Made by a program: the position numbers and the translations under genes | Assembly: GCA_029339505.1 (NCBI GenBank) | Contig: JAQISU010000096.1 | Coordinates: forward strand, 7,886,001 to 7,950,000 | DNA length: 64,000 nucleotides | Source of the DNA: Unio delphinus | Taxonomy: Eukaryota; Mollusca; Bivalvia; Unionida; Unionidae | Direction of reading: 5' to 3' | Shown: positions 13,652-28,300 of the stretch, in pieces | Layout: each line of letters opens with the position of its first letter | Numbering within the stretch: position 1 is the first letter of the stretch | Notes under the pieces: generated by a model | Database searches by the model: none | The model's input: the letters and a program-made list of their open reading frames with translations, nothing else | Told to the model about the DNA's origin: nothing

Positions 13652-15467
13652 TTAAAGTAAAAATAAATTTGTCTGCGCTCACCATGTGGATCAGCATCAA
13701 CAAGACCCAGAACTGGAATCTTGAAATTATTCCAAAGCTTGTGTAACAACAAGCGTGTGTTCATATCAGGGAAACCTTTACCCTGAATCAATTTCAGACA
13801 CATTAGAAACATATTAGCAATACTTTATCTATTACTGTTATATATAAAAAATATTATGAGACCAGGCCTTGCCAATTATATTCATTTCTAAGCAAAATGC
13901 ACCAAATACTGGACGGATTATAAATACAGACAATGACATAACAGGAACAAAATTTACAGTTTCTCTTTTGAAACAAAAACTCATGTTCTGCTATTTTAAA
14001 GGAATCAGCATTACTAAAGGCTACCAGTAACATACTTGTTTGTTAATATTTAATAAAATTAAAATACCTCTTTCAACAAAGTAGTTTCTGATAAAAGTAT
14101 AAAGATATACGGGATGGATTAACAGGATACCAAAATTTCTTGTGCATACAGACCAAAATTGAGACTGATGTAACTTTTGATTATCTAGTTTAATAGAAAA
14201 TTATCAACAAATCTGTAGCAACTAATAATATTCATGAAAATGTTCAGACAAGAACATAAAAGAGAAACACAAATATTTTCTGTGCATATTGTGGCAATTA
14301 TTTTTGTGTGGAAAGCAATCCTACACAGAAAGAACAGAATCATTAAAAGGATTCATACTGTGATTAAAATACATGGGTAGAACTTTTCATGAAACTTGCT
14401 GTCTAACAATTTCTGAAAAGTTGCATCTTTTTCAATGACTAAAATGAATTCCGCCTCTGTTGTTATATCTTTGGATTATGTTAAGGAAATGTAAAATCAG
14501 AAGTAACTGAACAAATCATCTAAATTTTATATCTTGTATTATTAAAGTTTGAAACATTTAAAGACACTGATCTATTTTGATTTGTACGAGTCCTTCATCT
14601 AGATGGGGTCAGTTACAGAAGTATGCTTAATTAGACCATTCTTATATTTAGAAAATTTATTAATATTACAGTCTACAATTAAACAATAAAATAAAGAAAA
14701 TCAAAAACCATATTATGATTATTGAAAGAAAGGTGACAATATCTGAACGTAAAACAAGAGAAGCCCTTTTTTTATTTGAGTTACCTAAAAAATAAAACTT
14801 TGCAAGAATGAGGTTAACCTAGAAAGATACTTTCTAATAAAATTTTGCAACCACAAAAGGATTCGATGAATGGCATCAACATGGGCTGGAACAAGAACAC
14901 CCTGCAAAATTAAGATATAATTTGTATTTGCTTCAAATGTAAGAACAGAAAATGGAATACCTAAAATATGATGCTAGATGCAATAAAACTTTGATTGCTT
15001 CAACAAAAAACAGACAAAATTCATACAGTACTTTTTTCAATCATACCATCCCCATTTCATACCATATTTAACCATCCATCAATCAGCTATTTTGACTCTT
15101 ATCATTTCAAAACATACTATTTCATTCATTTTTAAGATAGTTTCCCAGCATATTGCCAACAGTACTGACTGAAATTCAGTTTTCTGTTTTTGATTACACT
15201 ACAAATTTAATCATTTTCTCACAAATTATATCAAATCAAGTATACATTTTAAAAATTAAAAGCAAATGTCCATATTTTATCTATGTTACTGGATCATACT
15301 GTCCCATACTGTTCTAGCAAGTCCTCTCAACCATATCATCATGTCCTCATATCAACTCTTCTTTTCCCAAACTGAACTGTTTGCACACCAGGCTGCTGAT
15401 GTACTGTTTTCTATGTTGCAAAGAACATACATACATACATACATACATACATACATACATACATACA

Positions 15468-15498
<31 letters not shown>

Positions 15499-16323
15499 TG
15501 TTATGACTATGGTTTCAAACTAAGTAACAAAAATCAGCAAATCCATCAAGTATTATAAAATTCAACAAATAATTACTTCCTTAGAATTAAAAGTAAAATT
15601 TGTTTAAACATTACAGTATTGTGAATTAAATCCAAAATAGCCCCAAAAGTTCTATCAGAAGTCCAAAAGAATAGTACTGGTATCCCAATTATGAGTGGCA
15701 TTCCAAATGAATTTTAATACTGAATGTGACAGTAGGCTCAAGTGTGCTATTGCACCAGCAGTCTTGATGCAGTATAATGATATAATCCAAAATGTCCTTG
15801 CATGAATTTACAAAAATCCCCAAATAGCAATTTAGTCTAAAATTATTAATGATCGGCACTTTGTAATTCCAAAGAACAATAATAAAAAATTAAACAAATG
15901 CCTTCAAATTGAACACAACTAAACACAGATTCAACTACACTGATGTTCAAATAGAAATGAGTAATTTTGGAGAAAGCAAAATGTATAAGAAAAAGCTTAG
16001 ACACAATAACACAGCCAGGATGTTCATTTTCCCATCAAATCGGTACAAAATTTACTTCTTGAACATTCTTAATTTCAAGCAAAAACAAGACCTTTTAACG
16101 CATCATTTGTAAACATATTTACCTCCAATTAGTAATAATCTTAATATATAATCTAAAAGCATTATACATATATTAGATATAAAATATGTTGTTTACAAAC
16201 TAACAAGACATTAAGCAGATAGGGCCAACTTCTACTCACAATTATAGACAAAGGTCACTTATGCAATATAAATTAAATATACAGAACATATAATCATAAA
16301 CAAAAGCTAACACAATACAAATG

Positions 16324-16363
<40 letters not shown>

Positions 16364-19300
16364 CCCTTGACAAGTCGTGTACACTGCATTCCAAAAACAA
16401 AGAAAACTGTATAAGCGAGGGCACAAAGTACCAATGTATTTTCTGAAAACTTAAGAAAGGGATGAATATCAACACTGATCTGTTCACAAAAATGTGTTCT
16501 AGACTGTTCACAAACCAAGCCAATCAGACGCAATTTCACCTCAATAATATGCATGAAATCAAAATTAATAATGATCATCATAAATATATGCTTTCATACA
16601 AAATTTGGTCAAATTCTAATTGTACTTAGGTTCACTGGTTTTATTTAATTATGTATCTCATTCACATTTAAAAGTATGAAGCAATGCTACCAATCTCTGA
16701 CTTTATTTTCATGAAAGGAAGGTTTCTTGTGCCTCTGTTTCTGTAACAAATATTTTACTGAAGTAGAATAAAATTGCTCTGACAATTGGATATGTTTATT
16801 AACATAGCTTTCAACAACATTTCTGTTATATTGCTATGATGTCTTAAGTGTGGCAGTGTTTAGTGATGTCTAGAACAGGGGCATCATGATGCAGCTATAT
16901 AGCATTATGTCTTACCCAGTCACATTATTCTGACACAAAGCTAACCAGTCATAACACTAGCCTGGCAGCTGTTAGTACCATTTTTGTAAGTCTTTGTATG
17001 ACTTGACTGGGCTTTGAACCTCTAACCACTTGGCCACTGAAGCAGTCCAAACAAGTGGAACATGAAGATAAGGAAGTAAGTGCATTATTTGGTCATGGTG
17101 GTGCTAAAACCTGGAAATAAACAATCAGCATTTTATACATTTCAATCCAGGAGATGGCAAGCACTTACAACTTCATTAGTGAATCTCAGACAAAAAAGGA
17201 GAGATTTTCAAAAGAATAAGAACAATTGGTCAAAAATGGTTTTAAATCACATACACACCCTCAGAAAAACCAAATGTTTACCATCTGTGTGTTTTGACAG
17301 TCAACAAGGTTATCTTCAGCATCATGGAAGGTTAGATTTCCAACAATACATCCCTTTGATGTGGCCAGCTGCAAGAAAATAATATTCGTGACCAATCCTT
17401 CAAATCTTGCATCTCACACTTTATTGTTGAATGGAAAACCATTATGAGGCTTAGAGTCAAAACTGTAAAACATGTGGATTGTAATTATCATTCTATTCTG
17501 AAAATATATTTAAAAACTACTTGATGAGATAGAAAAGGTGAATATGCAAATTCGCTCTGTGTGCACTGGGCTTAATATGCATAAAATTCAAGCTCAGGCT
17601 TAAGACCCTAAAACAGGAATAATACTTGGAATAAGCCCGTGTATTTGAAAGTAATTATCAGAGAAACCTAGGTTAATACGATAATGTTAGATTTATTATT
17701 TTAATCTTATTCTTGTAAAGAACATTTTGAGCTTGCATTTTCTACTTAAAAAGGTTTGAGAATATGCCTAAAAAATTATTTTCATAATTGTTTTAGTGGT
17801 ATGAACAGAATAAAACACATCTATATATGTATATAGTTTTACATTGTTTCTAACAATTCCTCCTACAACATTACAAAAAGACAATGCAGATGCATTTTAT
17901 TATTTCCAGTACCCCCTGCTTGCTCAAAGATGCAGAATAGGTTCAATGCACTTTACTGCATGTTGAAAGTGGCAATGAATGGAGGCTAGAGCAACAGCAG
18001 CTCAGTGGTTAGTTCATTGGACATGCAACTGAAATGGCAAGGATTTGAAACCTATCATTTGATCAGCATGGCTCAGCTATAATGGTGTGTCCTTGAAAAA
18101 GTTGCTATACTGCAATTGGGTCTGTACTAAATAAACAGCATCTTTCAAACACATGTGCTTATTTGCAAAGATTTTTAAAAGGATTCAAGTGAACAACAAA
18201 GACCATAATCCATCAGTGCATTATGTAATGTAGTCACTGCAGATCTTGATAAATGCTGTGTTGTATAGCTAGAATCATCTATATTATACAAGTATAAACA
18301 CATTATTACAACATGAAGATGCCATCTGGGTATTTCCAGCATGCAGGAGATATTGTCAACAATTCCATCCAGGATAGACTGGGTGCCATAAAAACTGGTG
18401 TCTTGATAAAATATGTCTCTGGAAAGAAAAGAGGACACTGTTAAAAATCTACATTTACACTGAAGCCATAATATTAAAACCTTGTCAATCATATATAATT
18501 CTGATCACAACACAGACTTCTCATTCACATACTTGACCTCAAACAATAAATATCAGCAGCACCAACATTAAATTCTCACAGTTAGTATTTTAAAGACTGT
18601 ACTATTGTAACTCAATTCTGTCTGGTTCATCTCAATATCTACTCCAGAAACTTCAAAAAGTTAAAAACAGAGCTGCTCGGAATATCTTTAGAGTACCACA
18701 ATCAGAGCACACCTCCCCATTGCTCTATACCTACAATGGCTATCCAATATAAGGAGTCATCTATGAATTATTGATATAACAAGTATATATTATTATTTCC
18801 ATGATTACAGATTAATAACAAGAGGCCACAGTGGCCATTAGATCACTCAACCAGCTGGTATCTGCCTAACAGCCAAATTTAAAAGTAGCTGGCCAAGAAA
18901 TCAAGGTTATAAGTTGATTTTTATTAAATACTGCTGACTGCACATGTTATGAAAACAAAACAACCGTTTCAAGGTTCTCTCATTTTATTCATTTTTTAAA
19001 AAAAATCCATATTTGTTCTTATTTAATAGCATTTCATTATCATTTATCCAATGCTGAAAAGCCCATATGGACGGAAACTAAAAATTAAAAAATGGTCTAA
19101 TTATGTTCGGTTATTTTATTACATCAAGTTGTGCTAATGTTTTTTTTCTGCTCTTAGTAACTTCATTGAACAGAGTGGACCTGAGATTAAACTATATTAT
19201 ATTAAGAAAACAATATGAAGACCCATGTGCCAGGACACTTTGTATCAAAGATGGTCTAATTGTGTTCAGCTATTTGATTACATAAAGTTGTGTTAATGTT

Positions 19301-22300
19301 TTTTTTCTACTCTTAGTAACTTCAGCCATATATTAAAATTTGAAGGAAATTTATTATTGGACACTTTCAGTCAAATTTAATCCAAGTCTGTTAGGAGGCT
19401 TAATAATAATAATAATTTATCCAAACTTTAAAATTAATTATCTTGCAATATATTTTTAACGGATATCTTTTATCAAGAATTTAAACTTCATTAGGTGCAT
19501 GTAAACTTCAAATAGTTTTAAGAAATACAAAGGATATATACCTTTGAAACATATAATGCAAACTCAGGACCTTTGCTACTTGACTGCACACACCTACCAT
19601 AAATGCTATATTCATGCACTCTCAAACTTGTTGTAATATTTTTTAGCTGGTAGTTTCTAAACACTGGAGAAAACACATGTTTTGGCATTGCAAGAAATGT
19701 GCTTAAATATTCTTCTTAAACAATAAATAATTATTAAACATGATAAAAAATCAATATACTTACTCTAGTGTGTCTGCTGAAATAATTATTTATCATAGGT
19801 CGCCTCCGTCAATGGTCAGCTGATATTCATCAAAGGCTTAGAAGACATAATGGTCCATCCCTGATCCTTTTATTACTTTTAATATCTCAAACAAAAATTT
19901 ACATTTGATCTTAAAAACTCCCTAAATAATTACAATAAGGTAATCAATTACAGCTGGCTTGCTATGTATACATGTCAGCTTTTCTTTGATAATTATAATC
20001 CCATTACCCTACCTTACATCATCTCAATTGTAGTACTGGTGGAACATTTCCAGAGGACTGGTTCTAGCTGTTTTCTAACATGTGTTGATCAAATATGTAA
20101 AAATACTGTGTTTGGGTTTTTTGTATTCTTTTACTTTTTTTATAATAGTAGATTTCAAGAAACTAAATGCTGTGTGTGATAGAAGTACATGCTTGGGCTG
20201 AACACTTTCTGGGAAGTCAATTCAAGCTTTTTTCCTATTTTAGTAACTGCAGCCATATTTGGACAGGCATCATTTATAGGTGCGCAAGCAATTTTCGTCA
20301 GGTCACATTCTGCAATGTGTGGTCAAATTCTATTTAAGCAGCTTTTCTGAAGAAGCGTTTTAAATGTTATCTTTTTTACAACAATGGCTGATCAACATCA
20401 TTTACATAAAATTTAAAGCCTTCTTGGCCAGGATATTTTTGTCTTGGCTACATTCTGTTTAAAAGTTTTTATGATAAAGTTTTTTAAAGTATTTTACACT
20501 TTTAGTAATGACAGCTAATGGCAGATCAGCATCTCTTGACGTATTTGGAAGCCCTCAAAACCAGAATCCTGTCAAATTTGTTAAAATTCCATTTGGCAGT
20601 CTTTCCAAACATCGTTTAACTTATTTGTTTCATTTTTTAATGATGGTGGCCATATTTGATGGTAGATTTGCGTTATTTTTATATTTGTTTGAAAGATCTT
20701 TATGCCATGTTTTCTGTCAAGTGTGGTTGAATTTTATTCAACAGTATTCAGGTATTCATCTTTTTAGTGTTTTTAGCTTTCTATTTCTTAATTTTAAGTG
20801 ACATCTTATGGCAGATGTGAAACATTTGTTTAAAATTGAAAACCATCCACACCAGGATGTTCTGTCAAATTTAGTTGAATTCTGTGTATTGTTTCTTTTC
20901 TATAACAAGTCAAGATGATGCCACATAATCAGATTTCAAACAGTTAAAATCAGACCTATAGATCTCTCTTTAGAGAGCCTTACATAGAAAAGATTCCTGG
21001 TGTATGGAAAATGGCTTGAAAGTAAACACTGGAGTATTAGTGATTATTACCACAAAAGAGAGAAAAACAGGACAATAACAAAATCTGAATCTTAAGTTGA
21101 ATGAAAATTGCCTACAAACAGTTACCCATGACAAAATCCTTGGTTGACAACAATTTGCAATGGAATGAACATATCACGTCATATGTCATAGAGTCAATTC
21201 ATGTCTGTAATGTATTTTCTGGCCTATAAGTCGATTCAAAGTGTAAGTCGAATTCACCAATTTTGTAAATTTTCCATCCTTCGTCCATTTATAAGTCGAT
21301 TTGGAGTATAAGATGAGGCCAGGACAATATCTTGGCTTCATATTTTACACTAGTAATGGTATCATTGTATGATATTCCATATTACCGGCAATCGTGAAAT
21401 TGCAATACCAATGCTAACATGCTACAAATCACTGCTACATTCTGTTATCAATTGGCACAGCTGAATAAACAGTCCATGCTTGTTTTATTATAATTGAAAG
21501 CACATCCATGTTGTAGTTCATTTTATTACCTGTAGTTACAAATGTAACTTATATAAACTTTCAATGACACAACCCATATATAAGTCGATTCAGAGTATAA
21601 GACGAAGACCAGACTTTCACGTCAAAAAGTATCAACTTAAAGCCAGAAAATACGATAATTATTTAGCAAGATAAGGCCATATCTAACTAAACATAGGTTA
21701 ATATATTACAAATATTATATACATATATAACTATAACTATTCCACTTAAGTGTTATCTCAGGGGATACACTTCTGACAAGAATGTTTGGAAACCATTCTA
21801 CTTGCAAAAAAAAAGAGCTTGCAGACTCATCTTAGATAATGCTGAAAACATCCCAAATGCAATGAATGATTTAAAAAGTTAATTGTTAGTGAACAAATAT
21901 GTTTTTTAGAAAGGATGCACTTAAGTACAAAGTTTCCAACAATATGACCCTATTATATCTCAAGGAACTGTTTCATCCTACAAATCATGGCAACACTCCC
22001 AATTTAAGATCAATTTTAGCTAACAATCTTTCCATCCTAAACCAAATAAAGAACTCTTTAAAGAAAAGTTTTTATTATTCAGAATCATTAATTTGGAACA
22101 AATCTCAAGGAAACTAGAGAAAGTACAAATAAAAATGAATTTAATAATACAGTTCTACCCGTTTATATCAACATCGCTTATATCGACAAGCTGCCTATGT
22201 CAACGAAAAAGGAAATTCCCAGTCCCTTGGTCTACTATTACTATAAAATTGTTATGTTTATGTCGACATCGAGATAAAAGATCAACGTACATGTCGACAG

Positions 22301-25300
22301 TAGACCTTGGTCCCAGCTTTAACAAATCCTTTGTTTTCTAATCATTTATGTCGACCAACTGACAGTTCTGACCCATACTTTGTTCAACAATTGGTTGATC
22401 TTGCTGCCAGGATTTTGATGCTGCGGTCGGATAAAAAAAAAAAAACATAGCAGAAAATTTTCTCACCACTCTAAAGCTAGTTTAGTCTTTGATCTTGCAG
22501 CCTAGCTTGTGGGTCATGTTCTTCAAATGTACTCTTACAATGACAACATGTACATCTGTGGGTCTTTCAGTCACTGAATTTTCTGATTGTAAATATCAAC
22601 ACAGTTAAAAGGATCAATTGATCAACACAATTTCTCAATCAACAGGTGGTCGAAGCAGGACTAGCAAGCCCTTAAATTTGCCATCCAGGAAACTGATGCA
22701 TACAGAGGACTCCTGTATACGTGATTTTTTTAATCTCATATATAAAAATTGCGTGAAAATACGGATTACATGTTTCCGAGACCTGAAAGTGATCGGTGAT
22801 TAAAACAAGTTTTGTTTTGCTGTGAAAGTTTCGTTTTTAACCTTATTTACATTTACAATGGCTACCAACAGCAGGGTAAAACACAAATTAAATTTACAGT
22901 CTCTGGAAACTAAATATTTGGCTGTTAAGGAAGTTAAGGGATGAACATCTCACAAAGAGGTGTGTGAAATTTTTTCACTCAAAAATAACACCCATTCAGG
23001 AAGGATGAAAGCTGCTGAGTCTATAAATAAAGACTATGTTGAAGGTAACTGCGCTCCCCAAAGGAAGAAGCAAGACTGCTACATTTGAAAACATGGAGGA
23101 AGCATCAAAATGGTTCAATGAAGCATTTGCGAAAAAACTTAGTGTGGAGAACTTTGCTGCAACAAGTGGTTGGTTCAGTCGCTTTAATGTTCGTCATAAC
23201 ATCGGATACAAAAGTATTTGTGGAGAATACATGTACTGTTGACAGTTTTTCACTTCCCTGTGAATAGCCCTATCCCCCTTGGTAGCCTCAATAAGATGGG
23301 AACAGACTGACCAAAGTCGAGGCCAATTTAAGTACATGTACATGAAGCATGTAAATGACAACTATCCAACCATGTGCTAATGCCGACGTTGAATATTGTA
23401 ATGTTTTTCGTATCAGGATGTGATTAATGCAATATTTTAATTTGGATTTTACTAAACAAAGGTATCCAAAATGTAATTTGTCAATATGCAAATGTATTTC
23501 ACACTGATTCTGTCTTCATGTACTCAAAATTTCCATTGTTTTCTCAGAGTGTAAATGCTATTCACTGACAACGGGTCACCCTTTGCTGACAAATTTTAAC
23601 TTTAATCTTTTTTTTAGCCCCTCCTCCACTTATCTCGACATCCGCCTATCTCGACAATATTTCCTTGGGCCCGAGGATGTTGTAGGACTGTAATCTAATT
23701 CAATGGATAAAAAGAGGAACTGGTTCCATTTGATCAATACATTACAACATAAAGTACAAATTCACTATTCTTCCAAATTATTGTCGCACTACTTTTGTGC
23801 TCTATATACATCATGTACCTAGATGAAGCATTCAAATTTTCTGTTTATTATGACCATATATATATGTTACTTACTATCAATGCTTTGTGTGTGTATGTGT
23901 TCTAAATATAAATATGCATATAGAGGGCCATAAGGAGGATTAATTCCACACAACTAATGTCTGACCTTTAAATAAAGTCCATATTATTATTTAAAGGTTT
24001 CTATATTTTTAGTTGTTGTTGTTGTTGTTGTTGTAGGGTTTAATGCCATTTTTCTGCACACATTAGGCTATACATGGCGGCCAGTCATATTGATGGAGGA
24101 AGAACCCGAGAAAACCCCAGGAAAAAAACCACCAACCCACGAGAAGCTACTGGAAAACTTTCTCACATAACTAAATTAGCCGAATCGTAGATTCGAACCC
24201 ACGCAGACAGAAGTGAGATGGCAGTGATCCGTAACGGAGGGCGCTTTAGACCACTCGGCCACTTGGGGCCCCATTTTTTAAAAAATTATTATAATTATTT
24301 TATTTTTTTAAAAATATTTTTAGTAATAGTGGCTATATTTAAAGACAGAACATTTGTAAATTTTCAAACTATTTATCTCAGGAATGACAAATACAATTAA
24401 AGCCTGTTCAGTAGTTTCTGAAATTATATCATTTAACGTTTTTTTTCTTCTATTTTTAGATGTAGTGGCCATATTTGATGGTTGATTTGCCTAACTTGTA
24501 CAAAGCAAAAATGCATTTATGCCAGGATACTCATATGCTAAGCAAGCTAGAAACAAATTCAACAAAAATATAAACACTCTGGTTCCTGGAAACTATGGAA
24601 TCTTTTGTGTCATATATCATTTATAATACTCACTCCAAGCCTTATGATAACATGTTTTCTTTCCTTGAAAACAGTGTAATTTGAGGTTATTTATAAATCC
24701 TAAGATAAAATTTAATGTCAAAACTTCTTGAAAGAAAAACATATGTACATTTATTAGGACTGAATAATTATATAAGAATGATGGATGGACAAAGATGAGT
24801 ATAAATATGTGATAATTACCTTAACATATAGGATCCCCAGGTGCCTGTGTGGTCTAAAGTGTTTGCCTCAATGATCACAGCTATCTCACCTATGTCTGCG
24901 TGGGTTAAAGTCTTGAGCTTGGCCGATAATGGTTTTGAGAAATCTTGCCAGTAGCTTCACTTTGGTCGGTGGTCCTTATTGGGTTTTTCCCAGGTTCGGT
25001 TCTTCCTTTACCAGTTATACTGGCTACCATATATAGCCTATCATGTGGCAAGAAAAGTCTTTAAGCCCCAACAACAACATCAACAACAACAACACAAAAC
25101 AAGAACAATACATATACTGTACCTTTTAGTACAATACCTATCAGTTTGAACAAGCTTGTACATGATTGAGAGAACTTTCATTAGTAATCCTGTAAAGAAA
25201 AGAAAATAATACAATAAGTAGAACATTATGAACAATAATGTCATAAAAAAATCCCATGCTAATGAGCTCTGAACAAATTCAATATTTGTGGAAAGATGAC

Positions 25301-28300
25301 TTCAAATTTTTATACTGAAAAATACAACTCTATTTTGTTCTAAGCTGATACAAAGAAGTCAAAAACTAGAACATTAACATTGTAAAAGCACTAAAAAGGA
25401 TTTTCAAAATCTGCAACAGTACTTACCAAATTTTCTTACTGACTGAAAGGATTCAAACCGAACACTGGTGTTTTTTGTTCCATTTATTGTTAAGCCCTTG
25501 CCAGCAACAAAACTGCAATTAAATGTTTACATTACTGAAGACCAGGAGGTGCAAAAATAGAAAACAATAATATTATAAGAAATTAACAATCTATGTACTT
25601 TTATGCATATCAATTTCTTTATTTTCTAAGATATGGATAAATTACTACTATTGATACCTTATGGTCGTACTGAAATATTCATCTTCAAACTATCTTATCA
25701 GGGAGTGAAAAACATAAAAATTGTATTTGATTTTAAACTGAAGCAAAAATGGTGGGGGAATTAAAGTAGGAATATTCTTTTATTTTTAGTTTTCTGTGGC
25801 TGTAGAAACAGAAAGAAGTTACACTGGGAGTCTTGCACCTAATTCTTCAATGTTAATAATCAAAACAAATTTACAATGCAAGTGAGTGATATCGAGTGTT
25901 TGAGTCATTGTTCAATCTGAGTTATTATAGCTTTACTGTATTTCACAAAAAATACATTTGATTACAGTAAATATTCTTGCATAACAAAGACAACTACACA
26001 AAGTATTCATTTCAGACATCCTTGTATCCTACAAATTATTATCTCTCCAGAATAGAAAACAGAAAGTCAAAAGAGACAATTTTTAATGAATACAAAACCA
26101 ACCTGACATCACTCCATGAAGTGGTACTACCATAGACAAAACTTGGAGATATTCCCTGTGCTACATCTGCTAAAACTTGTTCAACAACATTTTCTATTTT
26201 CATGAGTGTCTTCTCTCTGCCAAAAATTTAATTACAAAAATGAGGGTATGGAAGAAATAGTTTTGTGTTAAATTTTGGCCACAATATTTTAAATTATTAT
26301 ATATAGAAATATTGATTACCTGGACTACCTGATGGACAATGATGATTGTCCTGATTTTCTGGATAAATGACAACAATAAGAAGAATAAACTGGAGACTGA
26401 GAAAGTATTCCACTTGTCAAGATGAAAAAAGACCTGATAATTAGTCCGTTGAAGCACCATGTTTAACTGCAATACCTTAAATTGGATGACCGTGACAAAC
26501 CCTGGCCCTATATTTTCTTTGCCTACTGAATATTGAATTACCAATTACCATACCCCCACCATCCCCACCCCGTCCAAAGTGATATTCACAATATTTATAA
26601 TAATAAAAACTTGGAATGCAAGGTGTAAAATCAAACCCATAGGAAAAGTTTGGCATTCAACCTTACCAACAATATATTATTTGACTAATTGATTCAAAGT
26701 AATATTACCAATTCTTGGTAAGTGTTGCTGCTGCTGAAACCAAGAGAAAGCCTAAAGGTTTAACTACTCTAACTTGTGACTGACTTAGATCTTTGAACAA
26801 ACAATACTTTGCTTGAAGTAAAAGCCAATTTTGAATTGTGATGATATTAACAGTAAGATAGTAATACATGGGAGATAACCTGTTTTGTTTTTTAGAAGCA
26901 TTACTAATGAGCAAGCAGGGCCATTATCTTGCTTCATGTTGCAATCATTTATTAAAAAAGAAAGACTAAGTATATTGAGCATTGGAATTTCAATTAATTA
27001 ATTTGAAATTATCCATATGTACATTTAAAACAATGAAAGCTAACTTGCTACATGTACACATGCATTTGAAAAGTTTGAAATTTTGTTATTTACTGTAACA
27101 GTAACCCACCTGAAGTGTCTTATTTTTTTTTTTTTAAAAGTCTAATGCATTATTTACTGTTTTCTAGTGTTATGGTTTACAATGTGATGCTGCAAATTAT
27201 ATTTATGTTAACTCCACTGGCAATCATCTGGCAAAATGGATATATAAAAATGCAAACAGCTCCCCCTCCCCACTTCCATTTTGGACTGGCATGTAAGAGA
27301 CATTTTTTACTTCACACATCCATAAATTAGGAACTGAGATGAATGCCTGTAGTTATTTGGTCTTCACATTCTTGTGAAATTGTTTCATATCTGGTTTTCA
27401 AAAATGGATAATACTGAATATAGGCTAATACTGACTAACAGAAGATGAAGATTTTATTTCCAATATAGGGCACATATCAACATGAAAATAATGATCGTCA
27501 TGAACAAACTGAAGGAAAAGTCATACTGGTGATGTGGGTTTTCAGAACCAACTATTTCAATAATGGGTTTCATGGTTTAGAATTTGATTACACATGACTT
27601 TAAGTGATAATTATTCATTATTTACATGCCCCAAGAAATACATAACATCAAATTTAAATTACATGGACATTTCTTTGACATGGTCATCCTGAAGGTGCAT
27701 CTGAGAAAAAACTCAGATTGAATATTGTACACTGTATGTCACAATGAATGCAGCACATGTTAAAACAAATTTGTACTACCCCATAATTTATTAACATAGA
27801 CACAACATCTCTTCTCTTAACTATGTTGAGTACCTGGCTACCAATGTTAAAAGTTCATAGCAATCGATAATTGTATTCAGGAAGTTTTTGGGTGACATTT
27901 ACAGTGCAAAACATTCAACAATCAGGATTGAATGGGCTTTGGTTAAACTATTTTAGTATTAAATTTTAGAACAACAATTAATGTTTGATTTAATTTGAGT
28001 AAATGTGCTGACATGACCTAATTGACATACACTTTAAAAATGAATTAGAGATTTCAGATCTTTTGATATGGAGCATGGGGGGTAGTGGAATTGATAAAAC
28101 TGCATGAAATCTGACTAAATTGGGAAAATTTTCAATGCAAGAAAAATGAGTTATGGTGTATCTTGGGTTTTATTTTTCTTTGTAAGGTGATCTTGGTGTG
28201 ATTTTTAACCTTGAAATAAAATTACAAGTATTTCATTGGAAATATAATTTAAGCATAAAATTTCTTTGTCTATGTTGCTGATTTTTAGATTAAAATTATG

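Noticed and set aside
13555..13660. Poly-Leu/poly-Ile and poly-Asn frames
   Set aside because: Product of the (ATT)n tract; only the part coding GKGFPD...DADPH is real exon.
14840..14864. Extension of SPO11 exon 7 to GT donors at about 14852 or 14839
   Set aside because: All leave phase 2 while exon 8 needs phase 1 (or 0), and they add residues with no counterpart in SPO11; the U12-type boundary aligns without gaps.
26200..26544. 114-aa minus-strand ORF
   Set aside because: It is a chance frame across SPO11 intron 1 that only overlaps the acceptor side of exon 2 and is not in the exon's conserved context.
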